From positions 235,681 to 299,680 of the forward strand of contig WNNJ02001344.1 of NCBI GenBank assembly GCA_012934845.2: 64,000 nt of DNA, given 5' to 3'. This DNA is from Pomphorhynchus laevis. Its lineage: Eukaryota; Acanthocephala; Palaeacanthocephala; Echinorhynchida; Pomphorhynchidae. The position numbers and the translations under genes are program-made. Position 1 is the first letter of the stretch, and the number at the start of each line of letters is the position of its first letter. This document shows positions 23,671 to 34,343 of this stretch, piece by piece. The notes below the pieces were generated by a model, which saw only the letters and a program-made list of their open reading frames with translations, made no database searches and was not told where the DNA came from.

Positions 23671-24120
23671 TTATTTAATGCGGCAAATGCGTACAAGCTG
23701 TACGCTTACAAGTCCACTAACAAAAATGAAAAAGTCAAGCAGATAAATTGTTTAAATGGGATCGGATTTGTCGTTTGAAGCACGGCAGGGAAGTTGATTG
23801 GCGTATATGAATGGGCAGATGGTTCCACGATAGAGGAGCAGCCACAATGAAGGAGCGGAGTCCAAAGGAGGTAGAGTAGTTTGGGACATGTAAAAGAAGG
23901 GAATTACAGGAACGCAAGGAACAGTAAACAGGACGAGAATTATCAAGAAAAGGAAGGTTGAGAAATGAAGGGGTATGAAAAGTTACAAGGCGGAAAGCAA
24001 CGATAAGAAGACGAATTTGAACACGACAATAAATTGTAGGCAAATCGAGAGAAGCAAGATGGTAGGATGTATGATCAAAACGACGAAGACGGAGGAGAAT
24101 TCGGACAGCTGCTTTGATAG
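23670..24120 (-). mobile_element. LINE Y 3' end
   Basis: About 102 codons from MPTIYCRVQIRLLIVAFRLV to FKRQIRSHLNNLSA, then the hairpin tail at 23670-23719 with arms GCGTACA and TGTACGC. Upstream sequence to 24120 encodes the preceding HFDHTS-type segment in a broken frame. This is the cleanest Y 3' end in the window. It ends abruptly at its 5' side in AT-rich DNA, as expected of 5' truncation. Confidence 0.85.
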
Positions 24121-24499
24121 TAGATTATATATTACGTTATATAATGTATAAAATTATGCAATATAATAAATATTAAATATATCTTAAAATATAAAGCTTT
24201 TTGACAAAATTAAAAATAAAATTATACCTATATAAGATATTATAGTATTATAGTATTTTGATATAGCATTATTAAAAATGCTATCAAAAGAATATGTAAA
24301 GATGATATTAGTGATCACGCATACGGCTAAGTAGGTCTTATGACTCTTTCTTGTAGTGACGAGTCCATGTAGAATTATTTCGAAAAATCAAGTTTGTGAT
24401 ATTGGCATACTTTTGCAATCGACACTGAAAACTAGACGAATGAACACTCATAAACGCTTCTGTTTCGCAAAAAAATGCTTTATCTGATTAAAAACCGTT

Positions 24500-24775
24500 T
24501 TTGTCAGTATATCCACTCTACCTTGTTCGGCTATACAACGCGCTAGCTCGTCCTCACCTCGAATATACCATCCAAGTGTCGTTCCCATCAATAACAGACG
24601 AAATGAAAGAGCTAGATAAAATTCTAAGGAGTAGCAGAAAATTCAAGGTGGTGAAAATTAAATGCTCTGCGTGTAATCGAACTCCGGTTTTGGTAACATA
24701 TACGGTTATGAAACTGAAGCCTACTAGCTTCTGGAGCACAATTTTACACAATCTGCGATCAAATTATATATAAAT
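24500..24775 (+). pseudogene. LINE V-like fragment (post-RT region)
   Basis: YNALARPHLEYTIQVSFPSI aligns with YCALVRPHLEYCVQATFPTT of the V copy at 36220-37260. This post-RT piece lies upstream of an RT piece of the same family (24800-25600), the reverse of protein order. It must therefore be a separate or rearranged insertion. Confidence 0.65.
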
Positions 24776-24799
24776 GTATATAGACTTGTGTTTAGAATC

Positions 24800-25600
24800 C
24801 AGAACCCTTACTTGGCTTTTGTGGATGACCTCAAACTTTGGTCTATTAATATCAATGATACGTATGGTCGGTCCCTACACGACGACCTTGATCGAATACA
24901 CAAATAAAGTGTAGCTACGGGTATGATACTAAACTTTGATAAATGTGTCTATATGAAGCTAGGAAAAAGTAAACCTGATCGTGAATTTCGATTAGGGATT
25001 CATACACTTAATGTTGGATATGAGTGTAGGGATTTAGTTGTCATTTTGCACAAGACATTGAGAACTCGCTCAACTACTGACTTTATTTATGGTAAGGGAT
25101 GAAAGTGATGTATTGCATCAAGAATACGTTTGCAAAGCTACGCTCATTAAGTTGAAAGTGACTATATTGCGCGTTAGTTCGCCCGCACAATAAATATTGT
25201 ATACATGCATCATTTCCATCTACTAAGGCAGAAATCACACAGTTTGAGTCAGTGCTTCAAAGAGGTTCCAGATTGTGTTTTCAATCTGCGTATTCATACG
25301 AAGACCGCTTAGCTTACTTACAGTTACTTTTAGTGCGTCAAAGATTGATTTACATAGCCCTCATTGTGACTTGGCAGATGGTTCATTCCACAGAGAAATT
25401 TCCATCTTACTATGTGAAGATTAATTCGTCAGCTCTTAGAGGTCATCCTCCATCACTATATAAATTAGCACATGGCAAAATCTCAAGCGTGGTTCGACTT
25501 TCACATCGGTCCTTTAATGCATGGAATGTGTTGCCTAAAGAAATTGCATGTGCATCAAGCTACTGCAGCTTCAAGTAAAATAAAGACTTTCTTAACTACA
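24800..25600 (+). pseudogene. LINE V-like fragment (RT to C-terminus)
   Basis: The order is AFVDDLKLWSIN (Val where YADD/FADD has Ala), MILNFDKCVYMKLG, LNVGYECRDLVVILHKTL, FQSAYSYEDRLAYLQLLLV and SALRGHPPSLYKL. It follows LINE V from the catalytic motif to near the C-terminus, with stops and frameshifts. Position 25252-25578 is open for 108 codons. Confidence 0.65.
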
Positions 25601-25689
25601 CAAAAAAAGAAAAAGAAACATGCAATAAACCAGATCAGACACAACAATAGAAAGTCAGTAGCTCTTCAGTTTTCTAACTGATTTCTTCT

Positions 25690-27370
25690 TCTATGGCCTC
25701 AGGTCCAGGGGGATATGAGCCCCCCCCAACCGATCCAACACGCCGCCTTCCGACTGAACCACCCGGGGTCTTTCACCCCCCCCCGAAGAATCCAATCGGC
25801 GCGGACTATGCTGGGTAAACGAGAGACGAGGAGCTTAAGAAACCTTAGCCTTTGCTCTGGGGGACGTCATATTGAGAAAAAGACAAGTCCCGAGATAGCC
25901 CAGGTACCCCAAAGGCGCATCTGGGTTTTCCCTTTCAATGACAGATGCTGAGCCCGTTTCAGAGCCCACCTAGCTTTCTTCAGGATACGTTTAAGTCTAT
26001 CCAGGTCAGCTTTCGCCGACCAGTTCACCGTAACGGTGAACCCCAGGTATTTTACTCGACTTGTGAAGGTGGGGAGTGGTTCAGAGGCAAATATGGAAGA
26101 GAGTGCAGAGAGTGCTAATCTCTTAAGTTTTTTCTTTGTTGCAGTGGTGCCATGAAAGACAACCGCCTGCGATTTGGCGGAGTTTAAAATAAGATTGGAT
26201 ATGGGTAAAAGGTCTTTTAATCTTAAAAAGAAGCGGCTGATGTCAGAAACTACGTCTTTGCACCTGTGTCCAGAGAACAGGGCTGTGGTGTCATCAGCAT
26301 ACACCACAAGACGTTGTTCGCGTTTAAATATTTTAAATAGATTAATGGAGGCAGCAAGATATAATATAGGAGAAAGAGGTGAACCTTGAGGCACACCCGT
26401 AATAGGGTAGAACTGACGCGCATTAGGGTCGTATTCATAATAAAACCGCTTGGTGTACAGCAGGATCTCCACCCTGTTCACAATTCTCGCAGGCAAACCG
26501 AGGGACCGTAGAGAAGAGATCACAAAAGGAATGGAGATTCGGTCAAATGCAGCAGAAAAGTCAAGGAAAATAGCCACAACCCGGCGATGGATATTCTCCC
26601 GACAAAACTGTTCCACCTCACCTACTGCTGAATGGACCGAGCGACCTTTGACGAACCCATGAAAACCCGGAGGGATCAAATTACGCCTACTTAAATGGTC
26701 GCGGATTTTACGCGCAAGCGCTTTTTCGTAAATAGACACGAGGGAATTTTGAATCGAAATGGGACGCAGGTCTTTAGGACATGAGCAGGATTTTTTCTTA
26801 GGAATAAAAACACGCTTACTAATATTGATGCCTGCTACATCGGAAAGGGAGGCTAAAAGCATTGTGACGGCCACCTCTCTTCTCTCATCAGCTGTCAAAA
26901 GCTGACAGACCCGAGAAGAAAGTGGAACGACGGATTTGGAGGTGCCCGGGAGTGGACCCCAGAAATTAAGAATATCCGTAACAGATATATCCCTACTCCT
27001 AAAGTTACACCAAGGCGGGATTGGTTAAGGTGATTGAGTGGCTCCATAGTTGTGTAGGGTTAGTGACTCCTCCAAAACTTTTTCAAGGCCTACATTCCCT
27101 ATCCAACCCAATGCTCTATCCTTCCAGCAAACAAACTTCTCCTTCTTGAAAATCTTCTAAAAGGAAGACTGAGAAGGATTAAGGCGAGCAATACTCGTCC
27201 TATCCCTACTCAGCTGGAACCTGTATCTAGTGCTCCAGTATTCATTCGAGAGGGCCTGTTTGGCGGAAGCAGAGAGATTTGGGAGGTTCAGTAATTTTGC
27301 TAGGACCTGCTTCAAGTAAAAGATTCGGCATTGGCTATTAAATACTGGTGTGGACGTCTCAAGTTATTTT
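25690..27370 (-). mobile_element. LINE X, linker, RT and 3' end
   Basis: The best X copy. An open frame of 343 codons (26898 to about 25867) carries RT motifs in order: LRPISIQNSLVSIYEKALAR, AIFLDFSAAFDRISIPF, GVPQGSPLSPILYLA and VVYADDTTALF, then KYLGFTVTVNWS. The C-terminus RLWGTWAISGLVFF continues after a frame break to the 3' end near 25690. Upstream of the ORF, decayed frames encode the endonuclease-RT linker (NEYWSTRYRFQLSRD, NFRSRDISVTDILNFWG). QGSPLSP and the CCHC ORF1 of the related copy fit the I/R1 group. No endonuclease is present here, so it is 5'-truncated. Confidence 0.85.
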
Positions 27371-27480
27371 AGTCGTGGATTTTTTCTCGTGTGAGAGTTA
27401 AAATAGTCATTTGCGGCTAATAACCTGTATAAAATACAAATATATGTGTATATAGTATCTACTTATAACAAAAAAAAACG

Positions 27481-27975
27481 ATTTATTTTAACGTGGCAAA
27501 TGCGTGCCAGCGCACGCTTACATGACCACAACAAAACAAGACTGTGAATCAGGTGTCGAGAAGGTGTGAACGGAGGAGGTGTTTGAATGTGATAAAGGAG
27601 GGAGCGCGGCGGACGTCGAGAGGGAGTTGATTCCAGGCGAGTGAGGCGGCGACGAGGAAGGATCGGAGACCGTAGTTGTTGGAGTAATTAGGAACGTGGA
27701 GTAAGAGGGTATGACATGAACGAAGCGATAGCGAGGTGGGGCGAGTATCGTCTAAGAAAGGACGGTTGATGAACGATGGGGAGCCGACAGCGATGAGACG
27801 AAAAGTAACGAGAAGAATGCGGAGTTTGATGCGGATGTGGATGGTGGGCCAGGAGAGTTGGGCAAAATATGTGGATGTGTGGTCGAAGCGACGGAGACGA
27901 AAGAGCACTCGAACGGCGGTGTTGATTTTTCGTTGTAGGGGTAGGATGATGGATTTTGGAGAATTGGCGAAAAGG
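27481..27975 (-). mobile_element. LINE Z 3' end
   Basis: About 119 codons read from VLFRLRRFDHTSTYFAQLSW to FKHLLRSHLLDT, then stop. The 3' UTR ends in the hairpin tail at 27481-27530 (arms GCGTGC / GCACGC). It is nearly identical to the end of the long Z copy at 30470-34480. The 5' truncation falls at about 27975 in AT-rich DNA. Confidence 0.85.
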
Positions 27976-28370
27976 CTAAGGCAGTATATAAGGCAAAATA
28001 TATATTAAGGCTAATATAAATATAAATATAAGGCTAAGGCAAAATATATATTATAAATAAAAATACTTTGTGCATTTAATCATAAAATATGGTCTTGCTC
28101 AACATCAAGTTAAATGTGTTTCTCCTGGATAAGGTATCTAAATTATAATTACCGTTTTAGAGGCATATGATAATGATCTAAACGGATGACTATTTACAGC
28201 TGACTTTATTCATATTTATTTACGTTTGCGATCACTGACAAAAATTTATACTTTATGAATATGACTCATTCGCTTACATGATATACAAAATTTGCTCAAA
28301 TCAGGGATAACAACGAAAAAAGTTATACTAATCCATAAACTGCGTTATTGTGATGTTTTATAAGAGAAGT

Positions 28371-29557
28371 TTTTTTAAGTGGCAAATGCGTGCCGGCGCA
28401 CGCGTACACTACCACAGCAGCAATAAAACAAAAAATCTAAATCATGTTTAGAGAAGGTGGGTACGGAGGCGGCATTTGAATGTAATAAAGGTGGGAGCGC
28501 GGGGGACGTCGAGTGGAAGCTGATTCCATGCGAGTGAGGCCGCGACGAGGAAGGATTGGAGACCGTAATTGTTAGAGTAATTGGAAACGTGGAGTAAGAT
28601 GTTATGACAGGAACGCAGCGATAACGAGGTGGGAAGAATGTCGTATAAGAATGGAAGGTTGATGAACGATGGAGAGCCGACAGCGATGAGACGAAAAGTT
28701 ACGATAAGGCGGAGTTTGATGCTGATGTGAATAGTGGGCCAGGAGAGTTGGGCAAGATATGTGGATGTGTGGTCGAAGCGACGGAGACGTAGGAGCACTC
28801 GAACGGCGGAGTTGATGATGCGTTGTAGAGGTAGAATGATGGATTTTGGAGAATTGACGAAAAGACTGAGACAGTAATCGATTTTAGAGAAAGAAGCGAT
28901 GAAAGAAGAGACATACAAGAACGGAAGTCGATAAGAGAGCAGATACGGCGGATGTCACGGAGAATTGAGTTAGACGAGCGAACCTTATCGCGGACGAAGA
29001 GTTTAAGAGAAATGTTATCATCGAAATGGAATCCTAAGAAAGTGAGATTGTGCACTATGGGGATGATCAATGAGGCAAAATATACAGTGGGAGGAGATAT
29101 GTTTGGTTTACTGGGGAGGATCCACATTATTTTGGACTTTTCGGGGTTTAGAACGAGATGGAGATTGGAGAGACGGTTGTAGATAGAAAGACAGTTGGAG
29201 GCAGAAATGCCAATATCGTGTATGCGATGTGCGGGTGCATGAGCATAGATTAGAAAGTCATCGGCGTATTGCATGACCTTAAACGAGTAAGGTTTGATAA
29301 ACGGAGATAGATCGCCAAGCAGAAGAGAGAAAAGCAGGGAACCTAGCACTGAACCTTGTAGGACCCCGCAAAAAATAGGGATGGGAGGATGATGAATTAG
29401 AACAGACGCGAAATGAACGGTCGAATATATATATATGAGGCGAACCCTCATATAGCTCAGGGGTACTTGAGCTATCTCGGGATTAGTCTTATTCTCATGA
29501 GGACGTCCCCTAGAGCAGAGACTAAGGTTTAGGCAGTAATCAGATACTAAGGTTTAG
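28371..29557 (-). mobile_element. X-Z chimeric retroposon, copy A
   Basis: On the minus strand the unit starts at 29557 with CTAAACCTTAGTATCTGATT. It runs through about 95 bp of antisense LINE X 3' sequence to GTACCCC, then a short TGAGCTATATGAG filler. It switches to LINE Z at GTTCGCC (29445), within the RT upstream of GVLQGSVLG. It ends at the Z hairpin tail. Copy B at 60439-61628 has the same start, junction and end. Both copies share a frame change before the PIPIFCGV segment and a 1-nt deletion giving SLLSLKSIT where the long Z copy reads SLLFPKIDYC. The RT is therefore dead in both. A non-autonomous element mobilised in trans fits best. Confidence 0.8.
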
Positions 29558-29589
29558 CCACAATTTTAATACAGCAGGACGGTACTAAC

Positions 29590-29740
29590 CAGTCCTGGTG
29601 GGTCTCATCAGATGCTGACTGAGACCTACATTTCACGTTTCGACCTTTATTATCTGCTTTCTCCATACACTGATGCTGATCGGATTTGAACTCAGGACGT
29701 CTGTATCGCGATTCAACGTTACATCCACTAGGCTGGCTGC
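29590..29740 (-). repeat. tRNA-like SINE with hammerhead-like remnant
   Basis: Minus strand: a B-box-like GAGTTCAAATCCG (29681-29693) is preceded by an A-box-like CCTAGTGGATGTAACG (about 29721-29736), spaced as in tRNA-derived SINEs. Downstream come GGTCGAAAC (29637-29645) and CTGATGAGACCC (29600-29611). These are hammerhead blocks in permuted order, with GGTC able to pair GACC. I see no convincing stem I, so the ribozyme is probably decayed. Confidence 0.5.
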
Positions 29741-29897
29741 TCCAGTGGTGTAGATAAACATTTCTATATATTACTTTTGGTTGGAGATCGTATTCTAACG
29801 ATCTATTAGAAACCTACTTAGTTGTGTGATCCACTAGCCGGATCACTGGTTTTTCAGCCAGTGATATAGTAATTTAAGTGATAAATATATCACTGGT

Positions 29898-30018
29898 TTG
29901 ATAAACGGAGAGAGATTGCCGAGTAGAAGAGAGAAAAGCAGGGGTCCTAGGACTGAACCTTGTGGCACCCTGCAGAAAAAAGGAATGGGAGGAGAGGATG
30001 ATGAATTTGAGCAGACTC
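29898..30018 (-). mobile_element. LINE Z RT fragment
   Basis: About 120 bp encodes the GVPQGSVLGPLLFSLLLG region of LINE Z in minus orientation (here with an RVPQGS variant). Flanks are unrelated AT-rich DNA. It is either an internal scrap or the 5' end of a very short chimera. Confidence 0.6.
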
Positions 30019-30144
30019 CAAATTCACTTATAAAAATTATTAACTGATTAGAGAGTGAATAAATTTTTTATTAATAGTTAAGAAAATATATCGATCATAC
30101 ATGAATCAATATGGCTGAAAATTAAACGAATTTTTAAACGCAAG

Positions 30145-30402
30145 TCAATAATAAACAAACCAGATTGCACTAATTTTAATAATATGAGCATTATCTCTTC
30201 TTGCTACAGGTAATACAAGTATATATTGATCACATTCATCAGATCTAGGATCGGCGTCCGGGGAAATTGTCATGGTCGCAACATCAGTGCCAGTTACAAC
30301 AGACTCCGATAGTTCTGGATATATTACTGGGTGAGATGCTTTAAGGTGGGTCAAGGCACAGTAGAAGCCGCGGATGAATTTGTCACTCCGATACTTGGAC
30401 AT
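30145..30402 (-). CDS. unrecognised 85-codon frame
   Basis: The product begins MSKYRSDKFIRGFYCALTHL and contains ELSESVVTGTDVATMTI and YILVLPVARRDNAHIIK. Its codons are more balanced than the AT-rich flanks. The frame also stays open upstream of the ATG to about 30465, where the LINE Z tail begins. It could be an exon of a host gene or the remnant of an unknown element. No family is recognised and no neighbouring exon is identified. Confidence 0.3.
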   Translation of the reverse strand: MSKYRSDKFIRGFYCALTHLKASHPVIYPELSESVVTGTDVATMTISPDADPRSDECDQYILVLPVARRDNAHIIKISAIWFVYY

Positions 30403-30537
30403 GCTGGACGATTTAACCTTCAGTACTGTCCATTTAATATGTGATATTAGTTTATAAATAAAAAAAAAGATTTATCTTAACGTAACAAATGCGTGCCAGC
30501 GCACGCTTACATGACCACAACAAAACAAGACTGTGAA

Positions 30538-31701
30538 TCAGGTGTCGAGAAGGTGTGAACGAGGGAGGTGTTTGAATGTGATAAAGGAGGGAGCGCGGCG
30601 GACGTCGAGAGGGAGTTGATTCCAGGCGAGTGAGGCGGTGACGAGGAAGGATCGGAAACCGTAGTTGTTGGAGTAATTAGGAACGTGGAGTAAGAGGGTA
30701 TGACAGGAACGAAGCGATAGCGAGGTGGGGCGAGTATCGTCTAAGAAAGGAAGGTTGATGAACGATGGGGAGCCGACAGCGATAAGACGAAAAGTAACGA
30801 GAAGAAGGCGGAGTTTGATGCGGATGTAAATGGTGGGCCAGGAGAGTTGGGCAAAATAAGTGGATGTGTGGTCGAAGCGACGGAGACGAAAGAGCACTCG
30901 AACGGCGGTGTTGATTATTCGTTGTAGGGGTAGGATGATGGATTTTGGAGAATTGGCGAAAAGGCTAAGGCAGTAATCGATTTTAGGGAAAAGAAGCGAT
31001 GAAAGAAGAGACATACAAGAACGGAAGTCGATAAGGGGGCGGATACGGCGGATGTCACGAAGAATTAAGTTAGACGAGCGGACCTTGTCACGGACGAAGG
31101 GTTTGAGGGAAAGGTGATCATCGAAATGGAAGCCTAAGAAAGTGAGATTATGGACTATAGGGATGATCGATGAGGCAAAAGATACAATGGGAGGAGATAT
31201 GCTTGGTTTACGGGGAAGGATCCACATTATTTTGGACTTTTCGGCGTTTAGAACGAGATGGAGATTGGAAAGACGTTTGTAGATAGAAGAAAGACAGTTG
31301 GAGGCAGAAATGCCGATATCGTGTATGCGATGTGCGGGTGCATGAGCATAGATTAGAATGTCATCGGCGTATTGCATGACGTTAAAGGAGTAAGGTTTGA
31401 TAAATGGAGAGAGATCGCCAAGCAAAAGAGAGAAAAGCAGGGGACCTAGGACTGAACCTTGTGGAACCCCGCAAAAAATAGGGATGGGAGGGGAGGATGA
31501 TGAATTAGAACAGACGCGAAAGGAACGGTCGGATAGATATGAGGCGAACCAAGCGACGGGGGAGGAAGAAAAGCCGTAATCATAACGAAGGCGAGAAAGG
31601 AGGACGGAGTGGTCGACAATGTCGAATGCGGAGGAGAGGTCGAGGGAGATGAGAACACTATATAGAGCCTTGTCTCGAGAAATGAGTAAGTCGTTGTACA
31701 C
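30538..31701 (-). pseudogene. LINE Z RT and C-terminal frame
   Basis: 387 codons are open. The motifs are ISLDLSSAFDIVDHSVLL, GVPQGSVLGPLLFSLLLGDL, MQYADDILIY and FLGFHFDDHLSLKPF, followed by the RRFDHTSTYFAQLSWPT thumb region and the C-terminus FKHLPRSHLLDT. RT catalytic Asp residues are present. It is the most intact catalytic part of the family here. Confidence 0.85.
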
Positions 31702-31796
31702 TTTTATGCATGCGATTTCTGTCGAGTGATTACAGCGGAAAGCGGATTGGAAAGGAGGGTACAGATTCGATGAGGAGAGATAAGCGTTGATTTGTA

Positions 31797-32640
31797 TTAA
31801 GATGGGCGTTCTAAGAGCTTTGAAAGAGTAGGGAGTAGTGAAATGGGGCGATAGCTAGAAGGAAAAGAGGGGTCGATCGATTGTTTCTTAAGGAGGAGAC
31901 GAACGATTGCGGATTTCCAGTGTGAAGGGAAGATACGACTGCGGATGGACGAGTTAAACAAGGTTGTGAGAAATGGGGATATCGATGAGCATATAGATTT
32001 TAATATGTGGGTAGGCAGGGGATCGGCAGGTGAGGTTTTGTTTGGCAAGGACATGAGGACAGATGATACTTCTGTAGGTGATACAGGGAGAAGATGAAAG
32101 AGTTCCGGAAGGATGAGAGTAGACTGGGCAGAGTGGGATACGATGGAGACCGAGGTGTGAGAGAGCAGCGTGGATACTTTAGTCTGGTGAAATGACAAAT
32201 AATCATTGGCATTGATGTTGCACGGCGTGGAGGAACGAGCCAGGATTGAGTTGAAAGTATGCCAGAGAGTCTTAGAGTTGAATGAAGTGATGATTTTATG
32301 CTGCCAGAAGGAGTTGCATTTGGTACGTAGTAGGTGGAGATGAGACCGGCGAAGAGCAAGATAGGAATCACGGAAAGACGGAGTGATCGAGCGGAAATCG
32401 CGTCTGAGAGAGCGGTGATAGACTCGAAAAGCATGGCGGAGTCGACGCTTTGAGAGTAGGCATTGGATGTCAAACCATGGGGCACGGTGCAAGCGACGGT
32501 GTGGGTGAGACTTGAAGGGCAAGAGAATATCGAGTCGGGGATAGCGATGATGTCGAGTGCCCCACCAAGTATATGTGTAGGGGCAGTGGAGATTAGTTTG
32601 TAATTGTAGTTGGATAGAATGTTGATGAAGCGGATGGAAT
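31797..32640 (-). pseudogene. LINE Z linker and N-terminal RT frame
   Basis: This frame takes over after the first frameshift. APWFDIQCLLSKRRLRHAFR marks the region after the endonuclease. KTSPADPLPTHILKSI and SYRPISLLPTLSKLLER mark the start of RT. It ends at about 31797, where a second frameshift moves the protein to the next frame. Confidence 0.75.
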
Positions 32641-34174
32641 CTGTGGAAGAGGGGCGGTCTAGGCGGATATTGAAGTCGCCTAGAACGAGTGAAGGGATTG
32701 AGGACAAAGAACAATGAGAAAGGAGGTCAGCGAGTTCGGTAAAAAATAAGGCTGTAGGAGCTGATGAACTAGGACAGTATACAATGGCGAGATCTAGAGT
32801 GATCGGGTTAGAATAACGACAAGTGAGCAATTTAAAAGAGCAAGGACTGAAAGGGGGATTTATTTTGCGAAGAGACGCGGGGTGACGCGCGAATGCGACG
32901 ATGCCGCCATGATTAGAGAATTTAGAAGGGCATGAGCTGAGGGGGCGGACGGATTCGACTAGGAAGCAACCGGCAGAGAGCAGACGGCGAATGGAAAGGT
33001 CGTCGGAATCTGAGTGCCAGGATTCGGTGAGGCAGAAGAGATCGATGGATTGCTTGGTGAATAGGTTGAAGATAAGATCGGATTTATTGAGAATAGATCT
33101 AGTGTTGAGGAGACCGAGGCGGAAACCGTGTGCTGTGGCGAAAGAGTCTAGTGGAGAAGACACATAGGAGAGATGGAGCGCCATCGAATTTTTGGACGGG
33201 TGTGGACAACTTGAAAATTTCCGTCTATGTTTCGGATGGAGAGTGATGTTTCGCCGTTTTCCTCGCGACGGCGTTTTTCCGATACGGGCTGAAGACATTT
33301 GAGCGATTTCATAAGGGGCGCGATCGGGGAAAATTCGAGTGGTTGAAGATGACATTAGTTTGAATCGTTGAGAGAGGACAGAAGACGCGTGAGAGCGATG
33401 CTTGAGAACAATTTTTAGGAGAGGGGGCTGGGAAGGATTGGATTTAGAAGATTTGTTTAGACGGATGAATGTGACAGGAGAAATGTCCTTGAAAAAGCAT
33501 GTTTTATCCGCAGGAACAATAGACGAGAGGACGGATCTGAAGGCGGCAACATCGTGATCCATGCGTGTTTGTGTAGATAAGGAGTTAGAAGGCGTGATAT
33601 TAGTGACAATGACGCAACGATCGCGAGAAGGAAAGCGCTTCCTTAAAGGAGGACGACTGACGTGAGTAGGCGAGATCACGATAGGAGAGCTGGCAGTTGA
33701 TGATTTGGAGGGATTTGGTTTGACGACGGGAGACATAGAGGATAATGATAATAAAGAGGGTGGCAAGCGATGTGAGGAAAGGTTATGAGTTGAAGGATAG
33801 TGGACGTTGGTGGAGGTGATTTTGATTGATGGATGCAAGTTATTGAGAAACGAGACGGGAAGGACGGGACGTGGGGTGTCGGGGAGTGAAGATGACATGG
33901 AATGGGAAGTGTATATGGTGGCAGAGTCGGTGGGTGGAGAAAGGACATGAGAAACGACGGGGGTAGTTTGAGTTAACGTGTTGGATGTTGATATGTGCTT
34001 ATTGGAAAGTTTGCAGATTAGTTTGTTGGCACAAAAACCACATACGAAGTCTTCTTTAGCCTTATTCTTGTCGCAGGTGATTGTTGTCCAGACGCTGCAG
34101 TCGTGTATCGAGCACTGTACTTGCAGTTGTCCATAGTTGGTGTCGGTCTTAGTTGTTTTCTTACGTCCACCCAT
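32000..34174 (-). CDS. LINE Z fused ORF1 and endonuclease frame
   Basis: Start chosen at MGGRKKTTKTD (34174), which mirrors MTRKTSKLKAKK of LINE W; the frame is open further upstream only because the minisatellite has no stops. Near the start is a PHD-like Cys set (VQCSIHDCSVW, DFVCGFC). A low-complexity Ser/Pro/Thr region follows, then an RRM-like segment at RCVIVTNITPSNS. The endonuclease begins GLLNTRSILNKSDLIF and contains CLTESWHS and LVLGDFNIRL. The C-terminal part after about 32500 is out of frame relative to the true protein. In LINE W the same two proteins are separate ORFs. Confidence 0.75.
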   Translation of the reverse strand: MGGRKKTTKTDTNYGQLQVQCSIHDCSVWTTITCDKNKAKEDFVCGFCANKLICKLSNKHISTSNTLTQTTPVVSHVLSPPTDSATIYTSHSMSSSLPDTPRPVLPVSFLNNLHPSIKITSTNVHYPSTHNLSSHRLPPSLLSLSSMSPVVKPNPSKSSTASSPIVISPTHVSRPPLRKRFPSRDRCVIVTNITPSNSLSTQTRMDHDVAAFRSVLSSIVPADKTCFFKDISPVTFIRLNKSSKSNPSQPPLLKIVLKHRSHASSVLSQRFKLMSSSTTRIFPDRAPYEIAQMSSARIGKTPSRGKRRNITLHPKHRRKFSSCPHPSKNSMALHLSYVSSPLDSFATAHGFRLGLLNTRSILNKSDLIFNLFTKQSIDLFCLTESWHSDSDDLSIRRLLSAGCFLVESVRPLSSCPSKFSNHGGIVAFARHPASLRKINPPFSPCSFKLLTCRYSNPITLDLAIVYCPSSSAPTALFFTELADLLSHCSLSSIPSLVLGDFNIRLDRPSSTDSIRFINILSNYNYKLISTAPTHILGGALDIIAIPDSIFSCPSSLTHTVACTVPHGLTSNAYSQSVDSAMLFESITALSDAISARSLRLSVIPILLFAGLISTYYVPNATPSGSIKSSLHSTLRLSGILSTQSWLVPPRRATSMPMIICHFTRLKYPRCSLTPRSPSYPTLPSLLSSFRNSFIFSLYHLQKYHLSSCPCQTKPHLPIPCLPTY

Positions 34175-34179
34175 AAACG

Positions 34180-34338
34180 ATGGTTGCCGTCGATTGTTGT
34201 CGTCGATGGTTGTCGTCGATGGTTGTCGTCGATGGTTGTCGTCGATGGTTGTCGTCGATGGTTGTCGTCGATGGTTGTCGTCGATGGTTGTCGTCGATGG
34301 TTGTCGTCGATGGTTGTCGTAGATGGTTGTCGTCGATA
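34180..34338 (+). repeat. 13-bp minisatellite in LINE Z 5' region
   Basis: About a dozen tandem copies of TTGTCGTCGATGG end 6 bp before the ORF1 start codon (read on the minus strand). The unit is not a multiple of three, so translation gives a 13-residue period in every frame (TTIDDNHRRQPST). There is no stop on either strand. Confidence 0.95.
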
Positions 34339-34343
34339 TCAAA

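Noticed and set aside
26886-26893. CTGATGAG as a second hammerhead on the minus strand
   Set aside because: It is LINE X coding sequence (TADERREV) with no stem II or GAAA following.
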